NCBI RefSeq assembly: GCF_027853965.1
Contig: NZ_JAQGLB010000008.1
Location: 62,001-126,000 of the forward strand
Direction: 5' to 3'
Source of the DNA: Saccharopolyspora indica
GTDB taxonomy: Bacteria > Actinomycetota > Actinomycetes > Mycobacteriales > Pseudonocardiaceae
Length of the DNA stretch: 64,000 nt
How positions within the stretch are numbered: position 1 is the first letter of the stretch; each line of letters begins with the position of its first letter. Below are positions 53,012 to 61,786 of this stretch, piece after piece. Both the position numbers and the translations under genes were made by a program. The notes below the pieces were generated by a model that saw nothing but the letters and a program-made list of their open reading frames with translations, had not been told where the DNA came from and ran no database searches.

Positions 53012-53307
53012 GCGCGAGCGGTGGCCAGTTCCGCCTGCTGCCGTTCGATCTCCTCGATCCGCGCGGCGACCCCGTCGAGCCAGTCCGGCCCGTCGTCGAG
53101 CATGAGCGCGATCTGCTCCAGGCTGAACAGGCCGGTCGTGCGCCATTGCTTGATCAGGGCGATGCGGTAGAGCTGATCGGTGTCGTACCAGCGCTTCCCG
53201 GCTCGCCGGTGCGGGGTGATCAGCCCGCGCCGCTCCCAGTAGTGCAACGTCGAGACGGCCAGGTCGAAGTGGTCGGCGACGACTCGGATGGGGGTCAAAG
53301 CGGTCAC
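52918..53307 (-). CDS. MerR-family transcriptional regulator
   Basis: 129 residues. N-terminal HTH: VVADHFDLAVSTLHYWERRGLITPHRRAGKRWYDTDQLYRIALIKQW, then a coiled coil (EEIERQQAELATARAYLDRLL). The single C-terminal Cys pair in the tail (GCRSRG..ERCPG) could be redox- or metal-active, though they are not arranged as in known metal-type MerR. GTG 53307. It converges on the DHA2 pump gene and probably regulates it. Confidence 0.9.
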   Translation of the reverse strand: MTALTPIRVVADHFDLAVSTLHYWERRGLITPHRRAGKRWYDTDQLYRIALIKQWRTTGLFSLEQIALMLDDGPDWLDGVAARIEEIERQQAELATARAYLDRLLGCRSRGIPERCPGFRAETEIPAPR

Positions 53308-53336
53308 GGACCCATTCGACCGCACTCCGGTTTGTG

Positions 53337-53355
53337 AGGCAAACCTTACTTGCCT
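53337..53355 (-). promoter_or_regulatory. MerR-type operator upstream of merR-like gene
   Basis: AGGCAA-N7-TTGCCT, a 19-bp imperfectly spaced palindrome 30 bp before the GTG, overlapping the narI stop. A 6-7-6 layout suits a MerR site. A weak DtxR-box resemblance (13/19) was also noted. Confidence 0.45.
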
Positions 53356-54125
53356 TCGCGGGTGGGGTGCGGGGCGTCGTGCTTGCCCCTGCGCTGCCCC
53401 GGAACGCCGACCGGTTCCCAGCCGCGGCGAGCGCGTTGCGCGCCTCGGCTGCGGTAGACGACGTACGGGCGGAACAGGTACCGCACCGCGGCGAACCCGC
53501 TCAGCGCGTGCACCAGCCTGGTGAACGGGAACAGCGCGAACAGCAGCATCCCGGCCAGCACGTGCGCCTTGAACGACCACGGCACGTCCACCATCAGCGC
53601 CACCTCCGGCCGCAGCGCGAAGATGCTGCGGAACCAGGGCGAGACGGTGGCCCGGTAGTCGTAGCCCTCGGTCACGCCGTTGGCCAGCACGGTGGTGAGC
53701 AGCCCGAGCAGGATCGCACCGACCAGCACCAGGTACATCGCCTTGTCGTTCACCGTGGTCGCGGAGAACACCGGCCCGTTGCGGCGCCGCCGGTAGATCA
53801 GCAGCGCCACCCCGATCAGCGTGCACACCCCGGCCAGCGCGCCGAGCCCGACCGCGACCAGGTGGTAGAGCTGCTCGGACACGCCGAGAGCCGCGGTCCA
53901 GGACTCCGGGACGAGCAGGCCGACGACGTGCCCGACGATCACCACCAGCAGCCCGAAGTGGAACAGCGGGCTGGCCAGCCGCAGCAGCCGCGACTCGTAG
54001 AGCTGCGAGGAGCGGGTGGTCCAGCCGAACCGGTCGTAGCGCCAGCGCCAGAGCGAGCCGACCACCAGCACAGCGATCACCGCGTACGGCGCGGCGCCCC
54101 ACAGCAGCACGTCCCAGGTGCTCAT
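53346..54125 (-). CDS. narI: Respiratory nitrate reductase gamma subunit
   Basis: 259 residues, five-TM cytochrome b. Heme ligand pairs fit: H-x9-H in FHFGLLVVIVGH and H-x17-H from KAHVLAGM to RLVHALSG. It oxidises menaquinol and passes electrons to NarH. ATGA overlap with narJ. The tail after residue 235 is Arg-rich. Confidence 0.95.
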   Translation of the reverse strand: MSTWDVLLWGAAPYAVIAVLVVGSLWRWRYDRFGWTTRSSQLYESRLLRLASPLFHFGLLVVIVGHVVGLLVPESWTAALGVSEQLYHLVAVGLGALAGVCTLIGVALLIYRRRRNGPVFSATTVNDKAMYLVLVGAILLGLLTTVLANGVTEGYDYRATVSPWFRSIFALRPEVALMVDVPWSFKAHVLAGMLLFALFPFTRLVHALSGFAAVRYLFRPYVVYRSRGAQRARRGWEPVGVPGQRRGKHDAPHPTREGK

Positions 54126-54742
54126 CGCGGACCTCCGAACGGTTGCAGCGGCCCGGCCATCCCCACGGATTCCTGCGGCGGGCCGGTCGCGGCGATGCGC
54201 TTGGCCGCGCGCAGTGCTTCCGGCGTCGGCGCGGGCAGCGTCGCCAGCACTGCCTCGACGCCGCGCGCGTAGACGGTGCCCTGGTCGCGGAGGGCGTCGG
54301 CGAGCAGGGCGAGTCCGGCGTGGTGGTCGACGAGCAGTGCGGTGCCGCGCTCCTGGTCGGTGGTGGCGGCGAACTCCAGCACGACGGTCAGGTGGTCGGG
54401 CAGCTCGTCCGGCGGCGGCAGCACGCCCGCCGCCCGGTAGATCCGCTTGAAGTCCACGATCGCCCGACCCCGGTTCCGGGTGTCGCCGGTCGTCCAGTAG
54501 CTGAGGTACTGGCAGCAGCGGCGGCGCAGGTCGAAGGTCTCCACGTAGTGCTGCTGCGCGGCCAGCAGCGACGTCGTCTCCAAGTGCAGCACCAGCTCCA
54601 GCAGCGGATCTCGTTGTGCGGCCGGGAGTTCCGCGCACGCCTCGCGAAGCAGCGGGAGCCGTTCGAGGAGTTCTTCGTCGGGGTAGGAGAGCAGGAACGC
54701 GGCGATCCGGTGGGTCAGCGCGCGGGCGCGGTCGAAGGTCAT
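54122..54742 (-). CDS. narJ: Nitrate reductase molybdenum cofactor assembly chaperone
   Basis: 206 residues, TorD-like all-helical chaperone: LSYPDEELLERLPLLREAC, HYVETFDLRRRCCQYLSYWTTGDTRNRG (the strongly conserved NarJ stretch) and PDELPDHLTVVLEF. It inserts cofactor into NarG before membrane docking; it is not part of the final enzyme. Start/stop overlaps with narH and narI. Confidence 0.95.
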   Translation of the reverse strand: MTFDRARALTHRIAAFLLSYPDEELLERLPLLREACAELPAAQRDPLLELVLHLETTSLLAAQQHYVETFDLRRRCCQYLSYWTTGDTRNRGRAIVDFKRIYRAAGVLPPPDELPDHLTVVLEFAATTDQERGTALLVDHHAGLALLADALRDQGTVYARGVEAVLATLPAPTPEALRAAKRIAATGPPQESVGMAGPLQPFGGPR

Positions 54743-56391
54743 CAGCGGTCCTCGCCGTCGGGCGGGAACAGGCCCTCGGGCGTGCCGCGGCCGTCCCAGT
54801 TGAGCAGGTTCACCCGGCGCGAGCCGTCGGGGGCGGTGAAGTGCTCCGCGCTCTGCCGCTGCTTGAGCAGGTGGAAGTTCTCCACCGCCATCGGCACCGG
54901 CGCACCGGAGGTCTCGCCGAACGGGCCGGACTCGTACATGCCCGGCCCGCCCTCGTAGTCCAGCGAGCAACCGGGCTCGTCGAGCTGCCCGGCGAGTTCG
55001 GCGTGCGCCTGCGGGACGACGTAGCGCTCCTCGTACTTCGCCAGCGCCAGCAGCCGGTACATCCGCTCCACCTGCGGCACGTCCAGCCCGGCAGCCTCCG
55101 GGATGGACGGATCCGGCGGCCGGCCGAGGTTGATGTCGCGCATGTAGGCGCGCATCGCGCCGAGCTTGCGCAGCGCCGCGGTGACCGGAGCGGTGTCCCC
55201 GGCGGTGAACAGCTCGGCCAGGTACTCCACCGGGATCCGCAGCGCGTCGATGGCGCCGAACAGGTTCCCCACGTCCTCGCCGTCGTGGCCGGTCTCCACC
55301 AGCTTGTCCACCACCGGCGACAGCGGCGGCACGTACCAGACCATCGGCAGCGTGCGGAATTCCGGGTGCAGCGGCAGGGCGACCCGGAATTCCTTGATCA
55401 GCGCGTGGATCGGGGAGCGCTGCGCGGCCTCGACCCAGTCCCCGGGTATCCCGGCGCGCCGCGCGGCGGTCACCACCTCCGGATCGTTCGGGTCGAGCAG
55501 CACCTCCAGCTGCGCGGGGTACAGGTCGTGCTCGTCGGGCATCGAGGCGGCCTCCAGCACGCGGTCGGCGTCGTAGAGCACCACGCCGAGGTAGCGCAAC
55601 CGCCCGACGCAGGTCTCCGAGCACACCGTCGGCAGCCCGACCTCCATCCGCGGGTAGCACAGCGTGCACTTCTCGGCCTTGCCGGTGCGGTGGTTGAAGT
55701 AGACCTTCTTGTACGGGCAGCCCGTGACGCACATCCGCCAGCCGCGGCACTGGTCCTGGTCGACCAGCACGATGCCGTCCTCGGCGCGCTTGTACATCGC
55801 GCCCGAGGGGCAGGAGGCCACGCAGGACGGGTTGAGGCAGTGCTCGCAGATCCGCGGCAGGAAGAACATGAAGGTCTCTTCGAAGGATTGCCGGACCTCG
55901 TCGGACAGCCGTCGCAGCACCGGGTCCTGCTCGGTGAGCTCGGGCGATCCGGCCAGGCTGTCGTCCCAGTTGGCGCTCCAGGAGATCCGCATCGGCTCGC
56001 CGGAGATCAGCGACCGCGGCCGGGCCACCGGGATCTCCTCGCCCGCCGGTGCGGAGATCAGGTTGTCGTAGTCGTAGGTCCAGGGCTCGTAGTAGTCCTG
56101 GATGGCGGGCAGCTTCGGGTTGGCGAACAGCGACAGCAGCCGCTTGACCCGGCCGCCGCCGCGCAGCTTCAGCCGGCCCCGCCGGTTGAGCTCCCACCCG
56201 CCGCGCCACTTCTCCTGGTCCTCGTAGGTGCGCGGATATCCCTGCCCCGGGCGGGTTTCCACGTTGTTGAACCACACGTACTCGACGCCGCCGCGGTTGG
56301 TCCACGCCTGCTTGCAGGTCACCGAGCAGGTGTGGCAGCCGATGCACTTGTCCAGGTTCATCACCATCGCGAGCTGGGCCATCACGCGCAT
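54742..56391 (-). CDS. narH: Respiratory nitrate reductase beta subunit
   Basis: 549 residues. Four Fe-S cluster motifs: CIGCHTCSVTCK (C16, C19, C22, C26), CEHCLNPSCVASCP, CRGWRMCVTGCPYKK (Trp at the second Cys position, marking the 3Fe-4S site) and CTLCYPRMEVGLPTVCSETC. It transfers electrons from NarI to NarG on the cytoplasmic face. ATG 56391 overlaps the narG stop by 1 nt. Confidence 0.97.
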   Translation of the reverse strand: MRVMAQLAMVMNLDKCIGCHTCSVTCKQAWTNRGGVEYVWFNNVETRPGQGYPRTYEDQEKWRGGWELNRRGRLKLRGGGRVKRLLSLFANPKLPAIQDYYEPWTYDYDNLISAPAGEEIPVARPRSLISGEPMRISWSANWDDSLAGSPELTEQDPVLRRLSDEVRQSFEETFMFFLPRICEHCLNPSCVASCPSGAMYKRAEDGIVLVDQDQCRGWRMCVTGCPYKKVYFNHRTGKAEKCTLCYPRMEVGLPTVCSETCVGRLRYLGVVLYDADRVLEAASMPDEHDLYPAQLEVLLDPNDPEVVTAARRAGIPGDWVEAAQRSPIHALIKEFRVALPLHPEFRTLPMVWYVPPLSPVVDKLVETGHDGEDVGNLFGAIDALRIPVEYLAELFTAGDTAPVTAALRKLGAMRAYMRDINLGRPPDPSIPEAAGLDVPQVERMYRLLALAKYEERYVVPQAHAELAGQLDEPGCSLDYEGGPGMYESGPFGETSGAPVPMAVENFHLLKQRQSAEHFTAPDGSRRVNLLNWDGRGTPEGLFPPDGEDR

Positions 56392-59300
56392 CAGTACTCG
56401 ACCTCCTGGCTGCGGCGGCGGATCACGGTGACCTCGTCGCGCTGGTTGCCGGTCGGGCCCAGGTAGTTGAACGCGAACGAGAGCTGGGCGTAGCCGCCGA
56501 CGAGGTGGGTGGGCTTGAGCAGCAGCCGGGTCAGCGAGTTGTGGATCCCGCCGCGCAGCCCGGAGATCTCCGACTTCGGCACGTCCACCACGCGGTCCTT
56601 GGCGTGGTAGACGTACACCGTGCCGGCCGGCATCTTCTGCGACACCACGGCCCGCGCCACCAGCACGCCGTTGCGGTTGACCGCCTCGACCCAGTCGTTG
56701 TCGCGCACGCCGATGCGCTCCGCGTCGGCCGGGCTCAGCCACAGGTCCGGGCCGCCGCGCGAGAGCGCCAGCATCAGCAGGTTGTCCTGGTACTCGGAGT
56801 GGATCGACCACTTCGAGTGCGGCGTCAGGTAGCGCACCGAAACCGCTGCTCCGCCGGGGGATTCCGGCTCGCCGAACAGCCGGTGGATGTTCAGCGGCGG
56901 CCGGTAGACGGGCAACCCCTCGCCGAGGTCGGCCATCCAGTCGTGGTCGAGGTAGAAGTGCTGGCGGCCGGTCAGGGTGTGCCAGGGCTTGAGGCGCTCG
57001 ACGTTGACCACGAAGGCGCTGTAGCGGCGGCCGCCGTGCTCGCTGCCGCTCCACTCCGGGGAGGTGATCACCGGCACCGGTCGCGCCTGGGTGTCGGCGA
57101 AGGTGATCCGCCTGCCCTCGTCGGCCTGCGCCAGGTCGGCCAGCCGCACCCCGGTGCGCCGTTCGAGCTCGCGGAACCCCGCCACCGCGATGCGGCCGTT
57201 GGTGGTGCCCGACAGCGCGAGGATCGCCTCGCAGGCGTCCACGTCCCGCGCCAGCGACGGCCGCCCGTCGGCCACCCCGCCGCGCACGGCGCCGTTCTGG
57301 TGCCGCAGCCGCTCGACCTCCTGGTCGGGGATGACGTGCCAGCCCTTGTTGCCCACGCCGAGCTCGTCCACCAGCGGTCCGAGCGCGGCCATCTTCGCCG
57401 CCACCGCCGGGTAGTCGCGCTCGACGACGACGAGCTTCGGCATCGTGACGCCCGGAACCGCATCGACCTCGTTGCGGGTCCAGTCGCGCACGACACCGCC
57501 CGGGGTGGCGAGCTCGTCCGGTGTGTCGTGCAGCAGCGGGGCCGCCACCAGGTCCTCGCGCACGCCCAGGTGCGTCTCGGCGAGCTCGGAGAACTTGCGG
57601 GCTATCGCGTGGAAGGCGTCGAAATCGCTGCGGGTCTCCCACGGCGGGGCGATCGCCGGGGTGAAGGCGTGCACGAACGGGTGCATGTCGGTGGACGACA
57701 GGTCGTGCTTCTCGTACCAGGTGGCGGCGGGCAGCAGCACATCGCTGAACAGGCCGGTGCTGGTCATCCGGAAGTCCAGCGAGAGCAGCAGGTCGAGCTT
57801 GCCCTCCGGGGCGCGCGGGTGCCAGCGCACGTCGTGCGGGCGCCGTCCCGGTGGTGCTTCCTCGGCCCGCAGCGCCGAATCGGTGCCCAGCAGGTGCTTG
57901 AGGAAGTACTCGTTGCCCTTCGCCGAGGAGCCCAGCAGGTTCGCCCGCCAGACGGTGACGATCCGCGGCCAGTTCGCCTCGTCGTCCGGGTCGGTGCAGG
58001 CGAACTTCAGCCGCCCGGAGCGCAGCTCGGCGATGACGTGCTCGGCCGGGTCCGCCTTGGCCGCGCGGGCCTCGGCGACCAGCTCCAGCGGATTGCGGTC
58101 GAACGTCGGGTACGACGGCATCCAGCCCAGCCGCGCGGACTGGGCGATGCAGTCGGCCATCGACATGCCCCACAACTTCCCCGGGCCGAGCGGGTGGATC
58201 AGCTCCTCGGCGCCGAGCGCGTCGTAGCGCCACTGGTCGGTGGCCAGGTACCAGAACGCGGTGCCGATCATCTGTCGCGGTGGCCGGGCCCAGTCCGCCG
58301 CACCGGCCAGCGTCGCCCAGCCCGTCGCCGGGCGGCACTTCTCCTGCCCCACGTAGTGCGCCCAGCCGCCGCCGTTGACGCCCTGGCAGCCGGTCAGCGT
58401 CAGCAGGGCCAGGAACGCGCGGTAGATCGTGTCGGCGTGGAACCAGTGGTTGGTGCCCGCGCCCATCAGGATCATCGACCGGCCACCGGATTCCTCTGCG
58501 TTGCGGGCGAACTCGCGGGCCACCCGGATCGCCTGCGCGGCCGGAACCCCGGTGATCTCCTCCTGCCACGCCGGGGTGTGCGGCCGCGGATCGTCCAGCC
58601 CGCGCGGCCAGTCGCCCGGCAGCCCGGGCCGCCCGACGCCGTAGTCGGCCAGCACCAGGTCGAAGACGGTGGTCACCAGCCGGCCGCCGAGCCGGATCGC
58701 GGGCACGCCCCGGCGCAACCGGGCGCGGCGGTCGTCGGGCACGTCGAAGCGCGGGAGCTCGACGGCGACGGCCTCCGCCGCGGCGTGCTCGAGCAGGCTC
58801 AGCTGCGGCCGCACGTCGCCGAGGTCGAGGTTCCACCGCCCGGCGCTCGCCTCGTCGAAGCGGAAGCCCAGGCTGCCGCCCGGCACGTGCTCGCGGCCGG
58901 TCCGCTCGTCCACCAGCACCGGTTTGAAGCTGTCGTGCGCGCCGGTCGCGCCGAGATCGGCGGCGGTGACGAACTTGTCCGGCACCAGGCCCTCGCCGGT
59001 GTCGCGCAGCGCCACCAGGAACGGCAGGTCGGTGTAGCGGCGCGCATAGTCGGCGAAGCGCGGGGACTGCCGCTGCACGAAGAAGTCCCGCAGGATCACG
59101 TGCCCCATCGCCATGGCCAGCGCGCCGTCGGTGCCGGGCTGCGGCGCCAGCCAGGTGTCGGCGAACTTGACGTTGTCGGCGTAGTCCGGCGAGACGACCA
59201 CGACCTTCTGGCCGCGGTAGCGGGCCTCGGTCATGAAGTGCGCGTCCGGGGTGCGGGTGACCGGGACGTTCGAGCCCCACATCACCAGGTAGCTCGCGTT

Positions 59301-60071
59301 CCACCAGTCCGCCGACTCGGGCACGTCGGTCTGATCGCCGAACACCTGCGGCGAGGCCACCGGCAGGTCGGCGTACCAGTCGTAGAACGACAGCATGGTG
59401 CCGCCGATCAGCGAGGTGAACCGCGCGCCCGCGGCGTGCGAGACCATCGACATCGCCGGGATGGGGGAGAACCCGGCGATCCGGTCCGGCCCGTACCGCC
59501 GGATCGTGTGCACGTGGGCGGCGGCGACGAGCTCCACGGCCTCGTCCCAGCTCGCCCGCACCAGCCCGCCCTTGCCGCGCGCCCGCTGGTAGCGCCGCCG
59601 CAGCTCGGGATCGTCCACAATGGACTCCCAGGCCCGCACCGGGTCCCCGGTGGCCGCCTTGGCGCGGCGGTACATCTCCAGCAGCACCCCGCGCACGTAC
59701 GGGTAGCGCAGCCGGGTGGGGGAGTAGGTGTACCAGGAGAACGCGGCCCCGCGCGGGCAGCCGCGCGGCTCGTACTCGGGGGAATCCGGCCCGACCGACG
59801 GGTAATCGGTCTGCTGCGCCTCCCAGGTGATGACGCCGTCCTTGACGTAGACCTTCCACGAGCACGAGCCGGTGCAGTTCACGCCGTGCGTGGAGCGCAC
59901 CACCTTGTCGTGGCTCCACCGGTCCCGGTAGAAGACGTCGCCCTCGCGCCCGCCGACCAGTTCGACCGTGCGCAGGTCCGCCGAGACCTCGCCGGGAGCG
60001 AGCAGCTTGCGGGTGCGCAGCAGCAGGTCGGATACCGGCCCGTCGAGTCCCGCTTCCGGTCGCTTGGCCAT
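56391..60071 (-). CDS. narG: Respiratory nitrate reductase alpha subunit
   Basis: 1,226 residues, molybdo-bis-MGD catalytic subunit that reduces nitrate to nitrite in the cytoplasm. The FS0 cluster uses H62-x3-C66-x3-C70 (HGVNCTGSC) and C105 (RGCPRG). The Mo-ligand Asp lies in SFYDWYADLP (about D231), with the nearby DVPESADWWNASYLVMWGSN. ATG 60071 has AAGGAG at 7 nt. First gene of a fully overlapped narGHJI operon. In M. tuberculosis narGHJI precedes typA; here it has moved about 40 kb away. Confidence 0.97.
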   Translation of the reverse strand: MAKRPEAGLDGPVSDLLLRTRKLLAPGEVSADLRTVELVGGREGDVFYRDRWSHDKVVRSTHGVNCTGSCSWKVYVKDGVITWEAQQTDYPSVGPDSPEYEPRGCPRGAAFSWYTYSPTRLRYPYVRGVLLEMYRRAKAATGDPVRAWESIVDDPELRRRYQRARGKGGLVRASWDEAVELVAAAHVHTIRRYGPDRIAGFSPIPAMSMVSHAAGARFTSLIGGTMLSFYDWYADLPVASPQVFGDQTDVPESADWWNASYLVMWGSNVPVTRTPDAHFMTEARYRGQKVVVVSPDYADNVKFADTWLAPQPGTDGALAMAMGHVILRDFFVQRQSPRFADYARRYTDLPFLVALRDTGEGLVPDKFVTAADLGATGAHDSFKPVLVDERTGREHVPGGSLGFRFDEASAGRWNLDLGDVRPQLSLLEHAAAEAVAVELPRFDVPDDRRARLRRGVPAIRLGGRLVTTVFDLVLADYGVGRPGLPGDWPRGLDDPRPHTPAWQEEITGVPAAQAIRVAREFARNAEESGGRSMILMGAGTNHWFHADTIYRAFLALLTLTGCQGVNGGGWAHYVGQEKCRPATGWATLAGAADWARPPRQMIGTAFWYLATDQWRYDALGAEELIHPLGPGKLWGMSMADCIAQSARLGWMPSYPTFDRNPLELVAEARAAKADPAEHVIAELRSGRLKFACTDPDDEANWPRIVTVWRANLLGSSAKGNEYFLKHLLGTDSALRAEEAPPGRRPHDVRWHPRAPEGKLDLLLSLDFRMTSTGLFSDVLLPAATWYEKHDLSSTDMHPFVHAFTPAIAPPWETRSDFDAFHAIARKFSELAETHLGVREDLVAAPLLHDTPDELATPGGVVRDWTRNEVDAVPGVTMPKLVVVERDYPAVAAKMAALGPLVDELGVGNKGWHVIPDQEVERLRHQNGAVRGGVADGRPSLARDVDACEAILALSGTTNGRIAVAGFRELERRTGVRLADLAQADEGRRITFADTQARPVPVITSPEWSGSEHGGRRYSAFVVNVERLKPWHTLTGRQHFYLDHDWMADLGEGLPVYRPPLNIHRLFGEPESPGGAAVSVRYLTPHSKWSIHSEYQDNLLMLALSRGGPDLWLSPADAERIGVRDNDWVEAVNRNGVLVARAVVSQKMPAGTVYVYHAKDRVVDVPKSEISGLRGGIHNSLTRLLLKPTHLVGGYAQLSFAFNYLGPTGNQRDEVTVIRRRSQEVEY

Positions 60072-60213
60072 TCGCCGGACTCCTTCGCGAGTCGCCGGGG
60101 TTGGTGCCCGCCGCTGATCGCGCCGCCGATTCGCCGCGCGCGTCTGCGGCCCGCAAACTCGACGATTAGGCCGACCAGCGCAGCACGCAACTCGGCGTTT
60201 CAGCTGGTCAGGT

Positions 60214-60259
60214 CCCGTGAGTGCTTTGGGGTGCCATAGCCCCGCAAAGCGCTCACGGG
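60214..60259. repeat. GTGAGT/ACTCAC intergenic palindrome, copy 3
   Basis: CCCGTGAGTGCTTTG and CAAAGCGCTCACGGG around GGGGTGCCATAGCCCC. It lies in the divergent narG-narK promoter region, so here it cannot be a simple terminator for either gene. Confidence 0.8.
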
Positions 60260-60300
60260 TCGTCACCAGCGGAAACGAACCGAGAGCCGAGGTGTTCGCA

Positions 60301-61512
60301 GTGGTCAGTCATCCCGCACCCGCCCACCTCGGGCTGGCGGCCGAATCCGCCCAGAAGTGGATCGTGCTGGCCGTGTCGACCCTGGCGTTCACGGTCAACT
60401 TCTGGGCCTGGGCGCTGCTCAGCCCGCTCGCCCCCGGCATCGGGCAGCGGCTCGGACTGGCGCCGTTCACCCAGTCGATCCTGGTGGCGCTGCCGGTGAT
60501 CATCGGCTCGGTCGGCCGGATCCCGGTCGGCTCGCTGACCGACCGCTACGGCGCGCGGCCGATGTTCACCGCGCTCAGCCTGCTGACGATCGTGCCGGTG
60601 CTGCTGGTCGGGTTGTTCCCGGACGCGCTGCCGGTGCTGATGATCGGCGGCGTGCTGCTCGGCCTCGGCGGCACGACCTTCGCCGTCGGGGTCCCGGCGG
60701 TCAACGGCTGGTTCCCGCCCGCCAACCGCGGCACCGCGCTCGGCGTGTTCGGCGTCGGCACCGGCGGAACCGCCATCGCCACCTTCAGCACGCTGCCGCT
60801 GATCAGCGCGTACGGCCAGTTCGCCCCGTTCCTGGTCGTGTCGGTGGCGCTGGTCGTGGTGGCGGCGCTGTCCTGGGCGCTGCTGCGCGACCCGGCCGAC
60901 CGCGCGGTACCGGCGGGATCGGCCTTCAGCCGCACCGTCGAAACGCTGCAGCTGGCCGCGACCTGGCAGCTCTCGGTGCTCTACGCGCTCACCTTCGGCG
61001 GCTTCGTGGCGTTCAGCGTCTACCTGCCCACCTACCTGAAGACCGCCTACGACCTGACGGCGGCGGATGCGTCGACGCGCACCGCGGGATTCGTGGTGCT
61101 GGCCGTGATCGCCCGCCCCATCGGCGGCTGGCTGTGCGACCGGGCGCACCCGGCCACCGTGCTCGGCGCGCTGTGCTCGCTGGCGGCCCTGCTCGCCGCG
61201 CTCGCCGCCTTCGAGCTGCCGCTGGTGCCGGTCGGCACGATCGCGTTCCTCGGACTGGCCGCGGTGCTGGGCGCGGGCGCCGGAGCGGTGTTCGCGCTGG
61301 TCGCCAAGCTGGCCCCGGCCGAGGAGGTGGGCGCGGTGACCGGGCTGGTCGGCGCGGCGGGCGGGCTCGGCGGCTTCTTCCCGCCGCTGGTGATGGGCGC
61401 GATCTACGGCACCGCCGGGCAGTACACCTGGGGTTTCGTCCTGCTCGCGCTGGCCGCCCTGGGCTGCGCGGCGCTGGCGCTCACGGTGGTCCGCCGCGCG
61501 GCCGAGGCCTGA
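60301..61512 (+). CDS. narK: NarK-type nitrate/nitrite transporter
   Basis: 403 residues, 12-TM MFS of the nitrate-nitrite porter family. Nitrate signature segments: FGVGTGGTAIATFS and GAAGGLGGFFPPLVMG. N-terminal VNFWAWALLSPLAP is typical. GTG 60301 chosen (GTG 60292 possible). Divergent from narGHJI, so nitrate uptake/nitrite export and reduction are organised together. Confidence 0.93.
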   Translation: MVSHPAPAHLGLAAESAQKWIVLAVSTLAFTVNFWAWALLSPLAPGIGQRLGLAPFTQSILVALPVIIGSVGRIPVGSLTDRYGARPMFTALSLLTIVPVLLVGLFPDALPVLMIGGVLLGLGGTTFAVGVPAVNGWFPPANRGTALGVFGVGTGGTAIATFSTLPLISAYGQFAPFLVVSVALVVVAALSWALLRDPADRAVPAGSAFSRTVETLQLAATWQLSVLYALTFGGFVAFSVYLPTYLKTAYDLTAADASTRTAGFVVLAVIARPIGGWLCDRAHPATVLGALCSLAALLAALAAFELPLVPVGTIAFLGLAAVLGAGAGAVFALVAKLAPAEEVGAVTGLVGAAGGLGGFFPPLVMGAIYGTAGQYTWGFVLLALAALGCAALALTVVRRAAEA

Positions 61513-61519
61513 GAGCACT

Positions 61520-61611
61520 GTCCTGGTCGTACAACAGGAGGGGCACCCGCAGTCCGGGGAAGCACTCAGGTTCCGCCAAGCGGCCACGCACGCAGAACAA
61601 CCACCAACAGG
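61520..61611. repeat. ATACACGG-type intergenic repeat, copy 4 (partial, inverted)
   Basis: On the minus strand it reads like the variant at 20574 (GGCGGAACCTGAGTGCTTCC, CGGACTGCGGGTGCCCCTCC) but stops before the ATACACGG centre. Located after narK. Confidence 0.65.
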
Positions 61612-61786
61612 CACTGACATCCGCGCCGCTCACCCGGTTGGGGATGCGTGCAGCGCGGGGTACGTACATGATCTCCGGGAACCCCTCGCAGGGTAGCCTG
61701 ATGGGGGAAGGGACATTGCGGCGGAATCGGGCTCGCCCGCCGTCGCGGTTCCGGCCTTGGCAGTACTTTTCACGGAGGTGTCAGCG

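Noticed and set aside
53330-53348. Second iron box upstream of the merR-like gene
   Set aside because: Only 13/19 positions match, and the symmetry fits a MerR-type palindrome better.
56505-60239. A 1,244-codon frame antisense to narG
   Set aside because: Composition is His/Arg/Val/Gln-rich with no motif, while the minus strand encodes a textbook NarG with all cofactor ligands.
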